Counted from the stretch's first letter, positions 33,429 through 42,084 are shown. The stretch: DNA of 64,000 nucleotides from Streptomyces rubrogriseus (GCF_027947575.1 NZ_CP116256.1:3472001-3536000), one strand, 5' to 3'. Program-made: numbers and translations. Notes: generated by a model from the sequence alone, not told the origin.

Positions 33429-34037
33429 ATGGCCGCGAACCAGGGCGAGCGCATCCGCCGCCGGCTCAGCACGGGTGAGCGCCGGGAGCAGTTGCTCTCG
33501 GTGGGCGCGCGGCTGTTCTCGGAGAGCCCCTACGACGAGGTCTGGATCGAGCAGGTCGCCGAGATCGCCGGCGTCTCCCGCGGGCTGCTGTACCACTACT
33601 TCCCGAACAAACGGGACTTCTTCGCGGCGGTCGTCGAGCGCGAGAGCGAGCGCATGCTGCGGATGACGGCGGCCGTGCCCGGCGTCCCGGTCCGTGAGCA
33701 GCTCACCGCGGGCCTCGACGCCTACCTGGAGTACGTCCGGGCCCACGCGCACGGCTACCGCGCCTTCCACCGCGCCGACGCGGCGGGGGACCGCGCGGTG
33801 CGCCGCGTCTACCAGAAGGCGCTCGCCGCGCAGGAGCGGCAGATCCTCGCCGCCCTCGCCGCCGACCCGGAGTTCGGCCCGGCCTTCGAGGAACGCGGCG
33901 ACGTGCGGCTCGCGGTGCGCGGCTGGCTGGCCTTCACCACCGCGGTGTGCCTGGAGTGGCTGCGGGATCCGGAGCCCGCCCGCGAGCAGGTGCGGGACCT
34001 GTGCGCAAGGGCACTGCTGGGAGCCATCGCGCCCTGA
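33429..34037 (+). CDS. TetR-family regulator divergent from the CYP102B-like gene
   Basis: 202 aa. N-terminal TetR helix-turn-helix: EQVAEIAGVSRGLLYHYFPN (about 40-59) followed by KRDFFAAVV. The C-terminal ligand domain is helical. The divergent arrangement with a BM3-like P450 parallels Bm3R1, a TetR repressor that senses fatty acids, so a lipid-type inducer is plausible (inference). There is no ribosome binding site, consistent with the leaderless promoter immediately upstream. The shared 123-base intergenic region shows only a weak palindrome (TTGA-N7-TCAA). Confidence 0.88.
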   Translation: MAANQGERIRRRLSTGERREQLLSVGARLFSESPYDEVWIEQVAEIAGVSRGLLYHYFPNKRDFFAAVVERESERMLRMTAAVPGVPVREQLTAGLDAYLEYVRAHAHGYRAFHRADAAGDRAVRRVYQKALAAQERQILAALAADPEFGPAFEERGDVRLAVRGWLAFTTAVCLEWLRDPEPAREQVRDLCARALLGAIAP

Positions 34038-34076
34038 CGGCGCCGGTCCGGATGTCGGTTCGAGGGGATGTCATGG

Positions 34077-34122
34077 TTGGCGCACTCCCCGATCTCCGCT
34101 AGGTTAGGTGAGCCTTACCTAA
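34077..34122 (+). promoter_or_regulatory. Iron-box promoter (DmdR1/IdeR type)
   Basis: TTGGCG (34077-34082) and TAGGTT (34100-34105) with 17-base spacing form the promoter. TTAGGTGAGCCTTACCTAA (34104-34122) overlaps the end of the -10 box and matches the DtxR/IdeR/DmdR1 iron-box consensus in nearly every position. The gene at 34145 should be repressed when iron is sufficient. Confidence 0.85.
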
Positions 34123-34144
34123 TGAACTGTGAACGGAGGTTGGG

Positions 34145-34870
34145 ATGGGTGACAGCCACACCTGGACGGCAGCGCCCGGCGCGGCGGAACAGGCCCGTTC
34201 CGTGCTCGCCGCCGCCTGGTCCTGTGCGGTGACCGCGGAGGGCGGCCGCGAGGAGTTCGTCGGCGCGCACACCGTGGCCGACGACGGCCGGGTGCTCCTG
34301 CGCGTGCCCGAGGACAGCGCGCTGCTCGCCGCGGCGGTGTGCGCGCCCCGCGGAGAGCCGTCCGGGGTGCTGGAGTTCGCCGACGTGGCGCCCGTCCCGG
34401 TGCGGGGCCGGATCAGGGCCCGGCTCTGGCTCGCCGGCTGGTTCGCCGTGACGGACGGGCACCTGGCCTTCCGGCCCACCCGGGTGGTGCTGCGGCGGCC
34501 GTCCGGCGCCGTGGTGGTCGACGTCGAGGAGTTCACCGCCGCGAAGCCCGATCCGCTGGCCCTGGCCGAGGCGCGGCTGCTGACCCATCTCGCCGACTGC
34601 CACGACGACGCCGTGCAGCGGCTGACCCGGCTCGTCGATCCGGACAGCCTGCACGGAGCGGTCCGGGTGCGGCCGCTCGCCGTCGACCGGCACGGGCTGA
34701 CCCTGCGCGTCGAACGCGTCCGTGACCACGGCGACGTACGCCTGCCGTTCCACGCGCCCGCCGACGAGATCGCGCAGCTCACGGAGCGGGTGCACGTGCT
34801 CCTCGCGCAGGCGGCCGCCGTCTCCTGCCCGCGGGCCCTACAGCGGCAGCGCACAGACGGCGGCGGGTGA
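34145..34870 (+). CDS. DUF2470-domain protein, iron-regulated
   Basis: 241 aa; ATG at 34145 with ACGGAGG upstream. The C-terminal part (about 125-225: DPLALAEARLLTHLADCHDD, VRPLAVDRHGLTLRV, LPFHAPADEIAQLTERVHVLL) matches DUF2470, a split-barrel-associated domain found in heme-handling proteins of the HugZ kind. The N-terminal part (about 15-110) looks like a reduced split-barrel flavin/heme-binding fold. Iron-box control and this domain suggest a role in heme iron use or iron stress (inference). The 3' end overlaps the convergent lactonase gene by 33 bases. Confidence 0.8.
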   Translation: MGDSHTWTAAPGAAEQARSVLAAAWSCAVTAEGGREEFVGAHTVADDGRVLLRVPEDSALLAAAVCAPRGEPSGVLEFADVAPVPVRGRIRARLWLAGWFAVTDGHLAFRPTRVVLRRPSGAVVVDVEEFTAAKPDPLALAEARLLTHLADCHDDAVQRLTRLVDPDSLHGAVRVRPLAVDRHGLTLRVERVRDHGDVRLPFHAPADEIAQLTERVHVLLAQAAAVSCPRALQRQRTDGGG

Positions 34871-36057
34871 GGCGAAGGGCTCTCCCGTGCGCCGCAGTCC
34901 GCCGTCGCCGGCGCCCACCCGGAACGTGCTGACGGTGCCCGACCGCTGGTTGGCCGCGAACAGCAGCCGGCCGTCCGGGGAGAAGGCGATCTGCCGGGGG
35001 AAGACGCCGCCCACCGGCACGGTGCCGAGGAGCCGGAGCCGGGCACCCTCCGCCTCCACCGCGTACCGCGTGACGCTGTCGTGCCCCCGGTTGGCGAGGA
35101 AGGCGTACGCGCCGTCGGAGGTCACCAGGATCTGCGCCGGGTAGTTGGCGCCGGTCCCCGGGGCCGACGGCGCGCCGGTGGACTGGGGCTCGCCGACGGC
35201 CAGCCGTCCCGTCCGCGGATCGTACGCGCAGACCGCGACGGTGTTGTCGACCTCGTTGGCCACGTAGGCGTGGCGTCCGGCGGGGTGGAAGGCGAGGTGC
35301 CGGGGACCGGAGCCCGGCCGGGTCCGGGCCCGCGAGACCTCCACGAGGGTCCCCGCGCCCTCGTCCAGACGGTAGGTGTACACGGTGTCCGTGCCGAGGT
35401 CCACGGCGAGGACATGGGCCCCGTCCGGGGCGGTGACGACCTGGTGGGCGTGCGGACCCCGCTGTCCCGGGCCCGGCGGGGGAGTGGAGTGCGTGACCAG
35501 GCCGGTGCGTTCTCCCAGCGCGCCGGAGGCGTCGACCGGGTGTACGGCGACGCTTCCGGAGCCGTAGTTGGCGCTGAACAGCCAGCGCCCGCTGGGGTGC
35601 ACCGACAGGTGGCAGGGCGCCGCGCCGCCGGTGCTCCGGCTGCCCAGCACCCTGCGGTCCGACAGCCGGACGGCGGTCACCGCCCCCTCCTCGCGCTCGT
35701 TCACCGCGTACACGGTCCGGCCGTCGGGATGCACCGCCAGGTACGAGGGGTCGTCGACCTCGGCGAGGAGGCCGCTCTTGGTGATCCGGCCAGTCGCGGG
35801 GTCGTACGCCGCGAGTCCGACGCCCCGGCCGCCGCCCTCGGCGGAGGTGTAGGTGCCGAGGAGGAGCGGGCGCCGGCCGGAGGACCCCCGCTCCCTGCCG
35901 GACGCACCGCCGCTCGCCCGGGGCGCGGTGGGCGCCGCGGCCGGCGCCTGCGTCTCCGCCGGGCCGCCGCACGCCGCCGCGGGAGTGCCGCCGCCGCGGC
36001 GGCGGTCCGGGCGAGGAGCCCGACCAGCCGCCGCCTGCTCCAGCCGACCCCGTCCAT
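34838..36057 (-). CDS. Beta-propeller lactonase (6-phosphogluconolactonase-like), 5' end frameshifted
   Basis: The well-conserved frame covers residues from LLLGTYTSAEGG through the end (SYLAVHPDGRTVYAVNE, CHLSVHPSGRWLFSANYGSG, AHQVVTAPDGAHVLAVDLG, PRHLAFHPAGRHAYVANE, PRQIAFSPDGRLLFAANQRSGT), a seven-bladed propeller of the Pgl/lactonase type. This frame has no start codon before GTG 35734, although homologous sequence continues upstream to a lipobox-like GTPAAAC. A second frame starting at ATG 36057 gives a twin-Arg signal (SRRRLVGLLARTAAAAA). A one-base loss in the GCC/GCG run near 35980-36000 would join them into a Tat lipoprotein. Either a sequencing error or a broken gene. Confidence 0.75.
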
Positions 36058-36092
36058 GCCGCCCTCCCGTACCCGTACCGGCCCTCGCGCCG

Positions 36093-37145
36093 CTACCAGT
36101 CCCCGTCCTGCACCGGCTTGCCCGGCGCGTCCCCCAGCGGGTGGACCTGGCCGGGCGCGGGCGGCTGCCAGGACTCGTGGTCGTCGCCGATCCAGTCCCC
36201 GACCGGCTTCACGTCCTGCAACGGCCCGGTGGGCGCGAGGTCGTGGGCGTCCTGGTCGTAGTAGTCGTACCAGGGCAGGCCGGCCCGGGTGTACGCGGCC
36301 CGGTCCACGGGGGACGGCGGCGGCGCCTCGCCGGTGATGCGGCGCCACTCGGGCGGCGTCACCAGGTGCACGAAGACCCGGCCCGCCGGACGCTCGGCCC
36401 AGTCCGTCGGCGGCCGCTGGTCGCGGTACACCTCCTGGCGCATGGAGCCGCCGACGCCGAGGCCCATGGCGGGCGCCGACCGGGGCCGGGCCGCACCGCC
36501 GTACGCCGGGGCCGCGCCCGGCGCGGCCGGTGCCGACGCCGGTGCCGGAGCGCCGAGTGCCCCGCCCGGACGGGCCGCCCTGCGGGCCGTTTCCGCACGG
36601 CGCCGCTCCTCCTCGCGCCAGCGGGCCAGCTCGGTGTCGTTGAGGGTGAACGCCTGCAACTGGACGCCTCCCCAGACCTCCTCGCCGGTGACCTGGCCCT
36701 CGACACTCGCCCCCATGCCGAGCGGCACCGCCACGAACTGACGGACCGTGCCGGTCCCGGAGTTGATGCCGTCCAGCCAGGGCTGGCGGGGAAGCACCAC
36801 GTAGTTCTGCGGGTCCCGGGACAGCCGGTCGCTCCAGGGCCTGCCCGAGACCGCGCACACCTTGCCCACCCCCACCTGGAGCGCGGCGGGCTCCCGAGTG
36901 CCCGCGAAACTCAGCCACATGGCCTCCCGCAGGTACACCGGCAGCATCACGCCGCCCCGCGCCCGCCACTCCTCGGGCACACTGCCGGCGTAGTCGGCGA
37001 CCCGGCGGACCGGGAACTCGCCGAGCCCGGGCGGCAGCGGATGCGTGCCCGTCTCGGGCAGCCGCAGGGTGCGTATGAAGCGGACCGTCGCCCCGCCCGG
37101 CAGCGACAGCCGGTTCCCGTCGATCCGCACACTGGTGTCGGTCAT
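36093..37145 (-). CDS. Unknown protein with Ala/Pro-rich linker (350 aa)
   Basis: No family recognised. ATG at 37145. Residues 1-180 are a globular domain (VRIDGNRLSLPGGATVRFIR, YAGSVPEEWRARGGVMLPVY, EAMWLSFAGTREPAALQVGVG, VAVPLGMGASVEGQVTGEE). A low-complexity Ala/Pro/Gly linker spans about 205-240. The end holds a second conserved block (DWAERPAGRVFVHLVTPPEW, GLPWYDYYDQDAHDLAPTGP). There is no signal peptide or membrane helix, so it is cytosolic. It looks like one of the integral-protein-sized unknowns common in Streptomyces, and its neighbours give no clue. Confidence 0.65.
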   Translation of the reverse strand: MTDTSVRIDGNRLSLPGGATVRFIRTLRLPETGTHPLPPGLGEFPVRRVADYAGSVPEEWRARGGVMLPVYLREAMWLSFAGTREPAALQVGVGKVCAVSGRPWSDRLSRDPQNYVVLPRQPWLDGINSGTGTVRQFVAVPLGMGASVEGQVTGEEVWGGVQLQAFTLNDTELARWREEERRRAETARRAARPGGALGAPAPASAPAAPGAAPAYGGAARPRSAPAMGLGVGGSMRQEVYRDQRPPTDWAERPAGRVFVHLVTPPEWRRITGEAPPPSPVDRAAYTRAGLPWYDYYDQDAHDLAPTGPLQDVKPVGDWIGDDHESWQPPAPGQVHPLGDAPGKPVQDGDW

Positions 37146-37206
37146 CCGAACGCCCCCTCATTCGCCGTTGACGCGCCTTCGCCGGCCGCGCGCGCCTCGT
37201 CCTTCC

Positions 37207-38475
37207 TCAAGAGGAACGCCGCGCGGCGGTGTCGCGGTTCCGCCCGCGCGGGCCGGCCCGCAGCCGGTCGCGCGTCCGGTCCCGCAGCCGGGTCAGCCGC
37301 GGCATGCGCTCACGCTGCTCACGCGTGTGGCGGTCCAGCTCCTCCAGGAGCCGGCGGGAGCGGTGCTCGGTGTCCATCTCGTCGATGATCCGGTTCACCT
37401 CGGCCAGCACCGCGCCGCGCAGCTGCCACTGGGTGGCGTCGCGCCGGACCTCCTCCAGCAGCAGGTCGGCCAGCCTGTCCCGGGTGGCCGCGGCCTGGCG
37501 CAGCTCGGTGGCCAGACGCTCCTCCGCGGACTCGGCGTTCTCGCTGGCGTTGCTGGTGACCAGCACCGAGAAGCTGACCACGGCGTCGGCGATCTCGGAC
37601 AGCAACTGCTGGACGGCGGCGCCCGTCTCCGGCGCGAACAGGGGCTCCGGCTCGCGCTCCTTGGCGAGGTCGGTGAAGCTGCGCGCGAGGACCCGCATGA
37701 CCACCGTGCAGATCTCCAGGGTGTCCAGGCCGGTACGGAGCACGACCCGGTGCAGCAGCCCCTCGCGCACCCGGGGATTGAACCGCAGGCTGTCCTCGGC
37801 CTGGCGCAGGTCCTCGTCCACCTCGCCGATGTCGTGGTCGAGCCGGCGGGCCTCGTGCAGCCGGGCCGCCGCCTCGTGGAAGGGCGTGCTCCCCGCCGCC
37901 TCCTCGCCCATCCGCAGCAGCAGTTGGCGCACCTGCCGGGCCAGTCCCACGACGGACTCGCCGGCCTGCTCCACCCACACCGGAGGCGCGAGGATCAGGT
38001 TGAAGACCAGACCGACGATCGCCCCGATCAGGGTCTCCACCACCCGGGCCCAGGCCAGGCTCCCGTGCGAGGTGACGCCGAGCACCAGCATCGCGCTGAT
38101 CGCCACCTCGGCGGTGAACTCCTCGGCGCGCACCAGGTGCCCGACGCCCAGCGCCGCCACGATGATCAGGGCCAGGCTCCACCAGCTGAGCCCGACCAGC
38201 TGACTGAAGGCGATCGCGACCAGGACACCCGCGACCACGGCGTTCACCCGGCGGAAGCTCATCTTCAGCGTGGCGTACAGGGTGACCTGGACGACCAGCA
38301 GCGCGGTCAGGGGCGCGGTGAGCGGTGCCGCCGACTTGTCGGGGGTCAGCCGCACCGCGATGACATAGGCGATCGACGCCGCGGCGGCGGAGCGCAGGGC
38401 CTGTACGACCATGGGGTCCCGCAGCCACTTCACCCGCCGCAGAGCCGTCCTCGCGGCCTCAAGCACATCCCGCAT
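37207..38475 (-). CDS. FUSC/ArAE-type membrane protein 1
   Basis: 422 aa; ATG at 38475. The first ~165 residues hold about six membrane helices with Asp/Pro-containing turns (LRSAAAASIAYVIAVRLTP, PLTALLVVQVTLYATLKM, VNAVVAGVLVAIAFSQLVGL, GAIVGLVFNLILAPPV). The remaining ~250 residues are cytosolic helices with coiled-coil character. This is the fusaric-acid-resistance/aromatic-acid-exporter (FUSC, DUF939) architecture of the half-size bacterial form. The substrate is unknown, perhaps an aromatic acid. A second member lies at 42381-43580. Confidence 0.8.
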   Translation of the reverse strand: MRDVLEAARTALRRVKWLRDPMVVQALRSAAAASIAYVIAVRLTPDKSAAPLTAPLTALLVVQVTLYATLKMSFRRVNAVVAGVLVAIAFSQLVGLSWWSLALIIVAALGVGHLVRAEEFTAEVAISAMLVLGVTSHGSLAWARVVETLIGAIVGLVFNLILAPPVWVEQAGESVVGLARQVRQLLLRMGEEAAGSTPFHEAAARLHEARRLDHDIGEVDEDLRQAEDSLRFNPRVREGLLHRVVLRTGLDTLEICTVVMRVLARSFTDLAKEREPEPLFAPETGAAVQQLLSEIADAVVSFSVLVTSNASENAESAEERLATELRQAAATRDRLADLLLEEVRRDATQWQLRGAVLAEVNRIIDEMDTEHRSRRLLEELDRHTREQRERMPRLTRLRDRTRDRLRAGPRGRNRDTAARRSS

Positions 38476-38581
38476 CCTCGGGCTGTTCCCTTCCGCAGGC
38501 GCCTCGAACGTGTCCGATCAGGACGGTAGCCGGACGCGGGCGGCCGGACCCCCTCTCACGCGCCGGGCGCCGCCGGACGGG

Positions 38582-39076
38582 TCAGCCGGTCACCTTGGCG
38601 ACGAACGCGGACAGATTGCCCAGCGTGCGGGCGACCTGTTCCTCCAGGGTGAGGCTCTCCTCGAAGCGGGCGCCGCTCTGCGACACCTTCTTGCCCCGCA
38701 GATACAGGGAACAGGCGAGATCGGTGCACATGTACAGGCCGACCGAGTTGCCCTCACGGCCGGCCGCTCCGGCCTTGCGTGCCGTCATCAGGGCCACGCC
38801 GCCCCGGGGATGGGTGGTCAGGCACAGCGCGCACATACTGCGCTGGAAGAAGCCGCTCCGGGCCGGCTGGAAGCGCAGCGCCACACCGGTGGGGCGCCCG
38901 TCGAGGTCGGCGACCAGATAGCTGCGGTCGGGCGCCCCGGGGTCCCGCCAGCCGAGGAAGTCGAGATCGTCCCAGGGGCGCTCGTCCAGGTCGCGGGGGA
39001 CGGCCAGCCGCTTGGCCTCGCCCTTCGAGCAGTTGATGAAGGAGGTGCGGACGTCCTGCTCGTCGAGTGCTCTCAC
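38582..39076 (-). CDS. FBP-domain protein (treble-clef zinc finger, EF-G-binding type)
   Basis: 164 aa; GTG at 39076 with GGGGAG seven bases upstream. The C-terminal domain has the Cys pattern MCALCLTTH ... MCTDLAC (about 90-130), a treble-clef zinc finger with the FBP_C fold named after FusB/elongation-factor-G-binding proteins. FusB-type proteins release EF-G from stalled ribosomes and can give fusidic-acid resistance, but actinobacterial members are poorly characterised. A perfect inverted repeat (39100-39118) just upstream suggests regulated expression. Confidence 0.82.
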   Translation of the reverse strand: MRALDEQDVRTSFINCSKGEAKRLAVPRDLDERPWDDLDFLGWRDPGAPDRSYLVADLDGRPTGVALRFQPARSGFFQRSMCALCLTTHPRGGVALMTARKAGAAGREGNSVGLYMCTDLACSLYLRGKKVSQSGARFEESLTLEEQVARTLGNLSAFVAKVTG

Positions 39077-39099
39077 GGGAGCCTCCCCTGGATCGAAGG

Positions 39100-39118
39100 A
39101 ACCTAGGATCTCTAGGTT
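39100..39118. promoter_or_regulatory. Perfect 7-bp inverted repeat upstream of the FBP gene
   Basis: AACCTAG-GATCT-CTAGGTT: both arms are exact reverse complements and AT-rich in a very GC-rich context. A further CCTAG half-site lies at 39123-39127. Located 24 bases upstream of the FBP start codon, it is a likely operator. Confidence 0.5.
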
Positions 39119-39175
39119 TTCGCCTAGCGTAGATAGCCTACGGACGGAGTCGCCACCGGATTTCGGGGAGGCGAG

Positions 39176-39188
39176 TTCATAGCATGAA
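39176..39188. promoter_or_regulatory. Palindrome TTCAT-AGC-ATGAA upstream of the ROK gene
   Basis: A perfect 13-base palindrome containing the -10-like TAGCAT (39180-39185), 79 bases upstream of the ROK start codon. It may be the autoregulatory operator of the ROK protein. No good -35 was found. Confidence 0.45.
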
Positions 39189-39266
39189 TTAAGAGCAAAG
39201 GGAAGTCGCGTGCGGTCGTCCGGCGGAGGTATCTTGCAGACCGGGCACGGGTACGGGAGGAGCCAC

Positions 39267-40556
39267 ATGGCGGGGCGGAACGGGCGCACGGTGCGCGACC
39301 TCAGGAGGGCCAACCGTACGGCCGTGCTGCAACGGCTCTACTTCGACGGACCGCTCAGCCGCTTCGAGCTGGGTCCGGCGACCGGCCTCAGTTCGGGTTC
39401 CGTCAGCAACGTGGTCGCCGATCTCGTCGCCGACGGACTGGTGGAGGAGGCCGGCAGCGTCGACTCCGACGGCGGCAGGCCCCGCACCCTGCTGCGGGTG
39501 GCCCCCGCCAGCGGACACATGATCGGCGTGGACGTCGGCGAGACCCGGGTGCGGGTCGAGCTGTTCGACCTCACGCTCACCGAACTCGCCCGTGCCGAAC
39601 GCCCGCTGGCCCCGCAACGGCACGACGTCGACGTCATCGTCGGACACGTCCGCGACGGCATCGCCGAGGTGCTGGCCACGACCGGACTGCCGCCCGAGCG
39701 GCTGCTCGGCGCCGGGATCGGCGTCCCCGGCATCGTCGAGCACACCGCCGACCGCGGTGCCGTGGTGCACGGCCAGACCATCGGCTGGGACGCGGTCCCG
39801 CTGGAGGCCCTGCTCCGCGCCGGCTCGCCACTGCCCGACACCGTCCCGTGCCTCATCGACAACGGCGCCAAGACCCTCGGCCAGGCCGAGATGTGGTTCG
39901 GCGCGGGCCGCGGTGCCCGCAACGCGGTCGTGGTCCTCTTCGGCTCCGGTGTCGGCGCCAGCCTGGTCACCCCCGAGGCCGAGCAGGGCCGGGCGGTCGA
40001 ATGGGGGCACCTGACGGTCCGGGTCAGGGGGCGCCGCTGCCGCTGCGGAGCACTCGGCTGCCTGGAGGCGTACGCCGGTGCGGAGTCGCTGCTGGCCCGC
40101 TGGCGGGAGGAGGGCGGCCGGGTGCCCGAGGGCACCGACGAGGAGACCGCCCTCACCGCGATGCTCGCCGCCGCCTACCCGGCCGACGGCGCGGCGGCCG
40201 ACCCGGTGGCGCTCGCCGTCCTGGAGGAGGCCGCCGAGTACCTGGGTGCGGGCCTGTCCGACCTGATCAACCTCTTCCAGCCGGAGCGCATCCTCATCGG
40301 CGGCTGGGCCGGCCTCCAGCTCGGTGCCCGTTTCCTGCCCGCCGTACGGCGCCACGCCGTGTCGTACGCGCTGCGCCATCCCGCCCGGAAGGTGACGGTC
40401 GACCTGGGGCGGCTCGGCCCGGACGCCGTCACCGTCGGCGCCGCGATCCTGCCCCTGGCCGACTTCTTCGCCCGCGGCGGCAGACGCCCCGAACCGGCCC
40501 CCGAGTACCCGGTCCCGGCCTGGCGGACGGCGCTCGAGGAGCGGGCGCCGCACTGA
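39267..40556 (+). CDS. ROK-family transcriptional repressor
   Basis: 429 aa; ATG at 39267 with GGGAGGAG upstream. An N-terminal winged helix-turn-helix (RANRTAVLQRLYFDGPLSR, GLSSGSVSNVVADLVADGLV; about 12-60) precedes a sugar-kinase-like ROK domain (GVDVGETRVRVELFD, GIGVPGIVE, LIDNGAKTLGQAE, LFGSGVGASLV, EWGHLTV). The ROK zinc motif C-x-C-G-x-x-G-C-x-E is intact as CRCGALGCLE. It probably senses a sugar, and no sugar utilisation genes adjoin, so its targets lie elsewhere or it acts on itself. Confidence 0.9.
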   Translation: MAGRNGRTVRDLRRANRTAVLQRLYFDGPLSRFELGPATGLSSGSVSNVVADLVADGLVEEAGSVDSDGGRPRTLLRVAPASGHMIGVDVGETRVRVELFDLTLTELARAERPLAPQRHDVDVIVGHVRDGIAEVLATTGLPPERLLGAGIGVPGIVEHTADRGAVVHGQTIGWDAVPLEALLRAGSPLPDTVPCLIDNGAKTLGQAEMWFGAGRGARNAVVVLFGSGVGASLVTPEAEQGRAVEWGHLTVRVRGRRCRCGALGCLEAYAGAESLLARWREEGGRVPEGTDEETALTAMLAAAYPADGAAADPVALAVLEEAAEYLGAGLSDLINLFQPERILIGGWAGLQLGARFLPAVRRHAVSYALRHPARKVTVDLGRLGPDAVTVGAAILPLADFFARGGRRPEPAPEYPVPAWRTALEERAPH

Positions 40557-40610
40557 GGTTTCGCCGGTCGCCGCGGAGGTACCCGACGTCGCTCCGAGGC
40601 CGTCGGCCGC

Positions 40611-40656
40611 TCCGAGGGCCCTCGGACGACCCCGGGCGGCCTCGTGCGGCCCGGGG
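40611..40656. terminator. Two hairpins after the ROK gene
   Basis: TCCGAGGGCCCTCGGA (40611-40626) is a perfect 16-base palindrome. CCCCGGGC (40630-40637) pairs with GCCCGGGG (40649-40656). Together they form a tandem hairpin terminator region 55 bases after the ROK stop and before the small acidic protein gene. Confidence 0.55.
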
Positions 40657-40686
40657 GCCAGGAGACCCACGGGAAGGGAGCGCGCC

Positions 40687-40995
40687 GTGTCCGACCACCG
40701 CCACGAAGGGCCGGGTGAGAACGGTGCCCCCGTCCCGCGCGACATGCCCGACCAGCAGGCCGGTGACCACGACGACCCGTGGGAGGCCGCCTCGCCCACC
40801 CGCGAGCAGAGCGAGCACCGGCAGGCCCCGGACGGCGAACGGCCCGAGGACGACGCGGAGAGCGCCGGTGACGCGGAGACGGGACCCGTGCCCGACGTAC
40901 CCGACACCGACGAGGCGGGCACGGGCCGGCAGGGTGCACCGCACTCGGCCGCCGTGCACCCCGAGCACCCGGTGCCCGACGAGTCCTCCGGCTGA
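40687..40995 (+). CDS. Small acidic disordered protein (102 aa)
   Basis: GTG at 40687 with GGGAAGGGAG upstream. The sequence is composed almost entirely of Asp, Glu, Pro, Gly, His, Ala and Ser (for example GENGAPVPRDMPDQQAGDHD), with no hydrophobic core, so it is probably intrinsically disordered. No Cys and no signal peptide. It resembles small hydrophilic proteins in Streptomyces that are sometimes linked to stress, but no family can be named. It could also be a non-coding stretch with chance codon bias. Confidence 0.45.
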   Translation: MSDHRHEGPGENGAPVPRDMPDQQAGDHDDPWEAASPTREQSEHRQAPDGERPEDDAESAGDAETGPVPDVPDTDEAGTGRQGAPHSAAVHPEHPVPDESSG

Positions 40996-41052
40996 GGCCC
41001 GGCGGCCCCGGTGGACCCGGGGCGAGGTCGGCCGGGGGCCGGCCCGCGCGGC

Positions 41053-42084
41053 TCAGCCGACCTTGCGTCCGCGCATCGGCTCCGTGTCCGCCCCCGCGCC
41101 CTGCCGCAGTCCCCGCAGGAACTCCTCCAGCACCTCCGTCGCGGTGCGCGTCGCGCGCCAGCCCAGCTCCACCCGCGCCCGTGTGCAGTCCATGACCGGC
41201 AGCCGCAGCACCGCGTCGAACAGGTGCGGCGAGGCGGGCAGCAGCCGCATCCCCCACGCGGCCGCTATCGCCGAGCGGGCCGCGGCGCGCGGCAGGCGCA
41301 CCGGACGCACCCCGAGCAGTTCGCCGAGCAGTTCGGCGTCCACCGGCGGCTCGGCCGCGAGATTGAACGCGCCCCGGGCGTCCGCGGACCGCACCGCCAG
41401 CCGGTAGGCCCGGGCCGCGTCGTCCGTGTGCAGGGCCTGTACCCGCAGACCGGGGACGTCCGGCAGGAACGGGAGCAGCTCCGGACGAGCCGCCGGTCCC
41501 GGCAGGAACCGGCCGCCGAAGATCCGGCGCTGCTCGCTGGCCGACTCCCGCTTGAAGAGGAAGGCCGGCCGCATCCGCACCACCCGGATCCCCGGGTGAT
41601 CGCGTTCGAAGGTGTCCAGGGCCCGTTCCAGATAGGCCTTCTCCCGGCAGTACGCGGCGTCCGGCCAGCCGTGCGTCGGCCAGGACTCGTCCACCGCGTG
41701 GTTCTTCGGTCCCGGCGAGTACGCGCCGACCGACGAGGCGTGCACCAGCGCCGGCACCCCGGCCGCGGCCACCGCCTCGAACACCCGGATCGAGCCGAGC
41801 ACGTTCGTGCGCCAGGTCGTCGCCGGGTCGTGCGTCGGCTGGAACGCCCAGGCCAGATGGACCACCGCGTCGGCGCCCGCGAAGTGGCCCGTCAGGTCGC
41901 TCTGCTCCGAGGCCAGGTCGACCGCGGCCCACTCCGTCTTCGCGGGCGACCAGTCGGGGATCCGCCGGGCCAGCCCCAGCACGGTCCCCACCTCCGGATC
42001 CTCGGAGAGAAGCCGCACCACGCTGGTACCCACGTTGCCCGTGGCGCCCGTGACCACGATCCTGCTGCCCGTTGCGCTGCTCAC
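41053..42084 (-). CDS. NAD-dependent epimerase/dehydratase (extended SDR)
   Basis: 343 aa from GTG 42084 with GAGGAG upstream. NAD(P)-binding VVTGATGNVGTSV at the N-terminus, the DAVVHLAW strand, HASSVGAYS with the catalytic Ser, and YCREK as the Y-x3-K pair place it in the extended SDR (sugar epimerase/dihydroflavonol reductase-like) family. The substrate is unknown. It stands alone on its strand, 296 bases downstream of the next gene's stop. Confidence 0.82.
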   Translation of the reverse strand: MSSATGSRIVVTGATGNVGTSVVRLLSEDPEVGTVLGLARRIPDWSPAKTEWAAVDLASEQSDLTGHFAGADAVVHLAWAFQPTHDPATTWRTNVLGSIRVFEAVAAAGVPALVHASSVGAYSPGPKNHAVDESWPTHGWPDAAYCREKAYLERALDTFERDHPGIRVVRMRPAFLFKRESASEQRRIFGGRFLPGPAARPELLPFLPDVPGLRVQALHTDDAARAYRLAVRSADARGAFNLAAEPPVDAELLGELLGVRPVRLPRAAARSAIAAAWGMRLLPASPHLFDAVLRLPVMDCTRARVELGWRATRTATEVLEEFLRGLRQGAGADTEPMRGRKVG

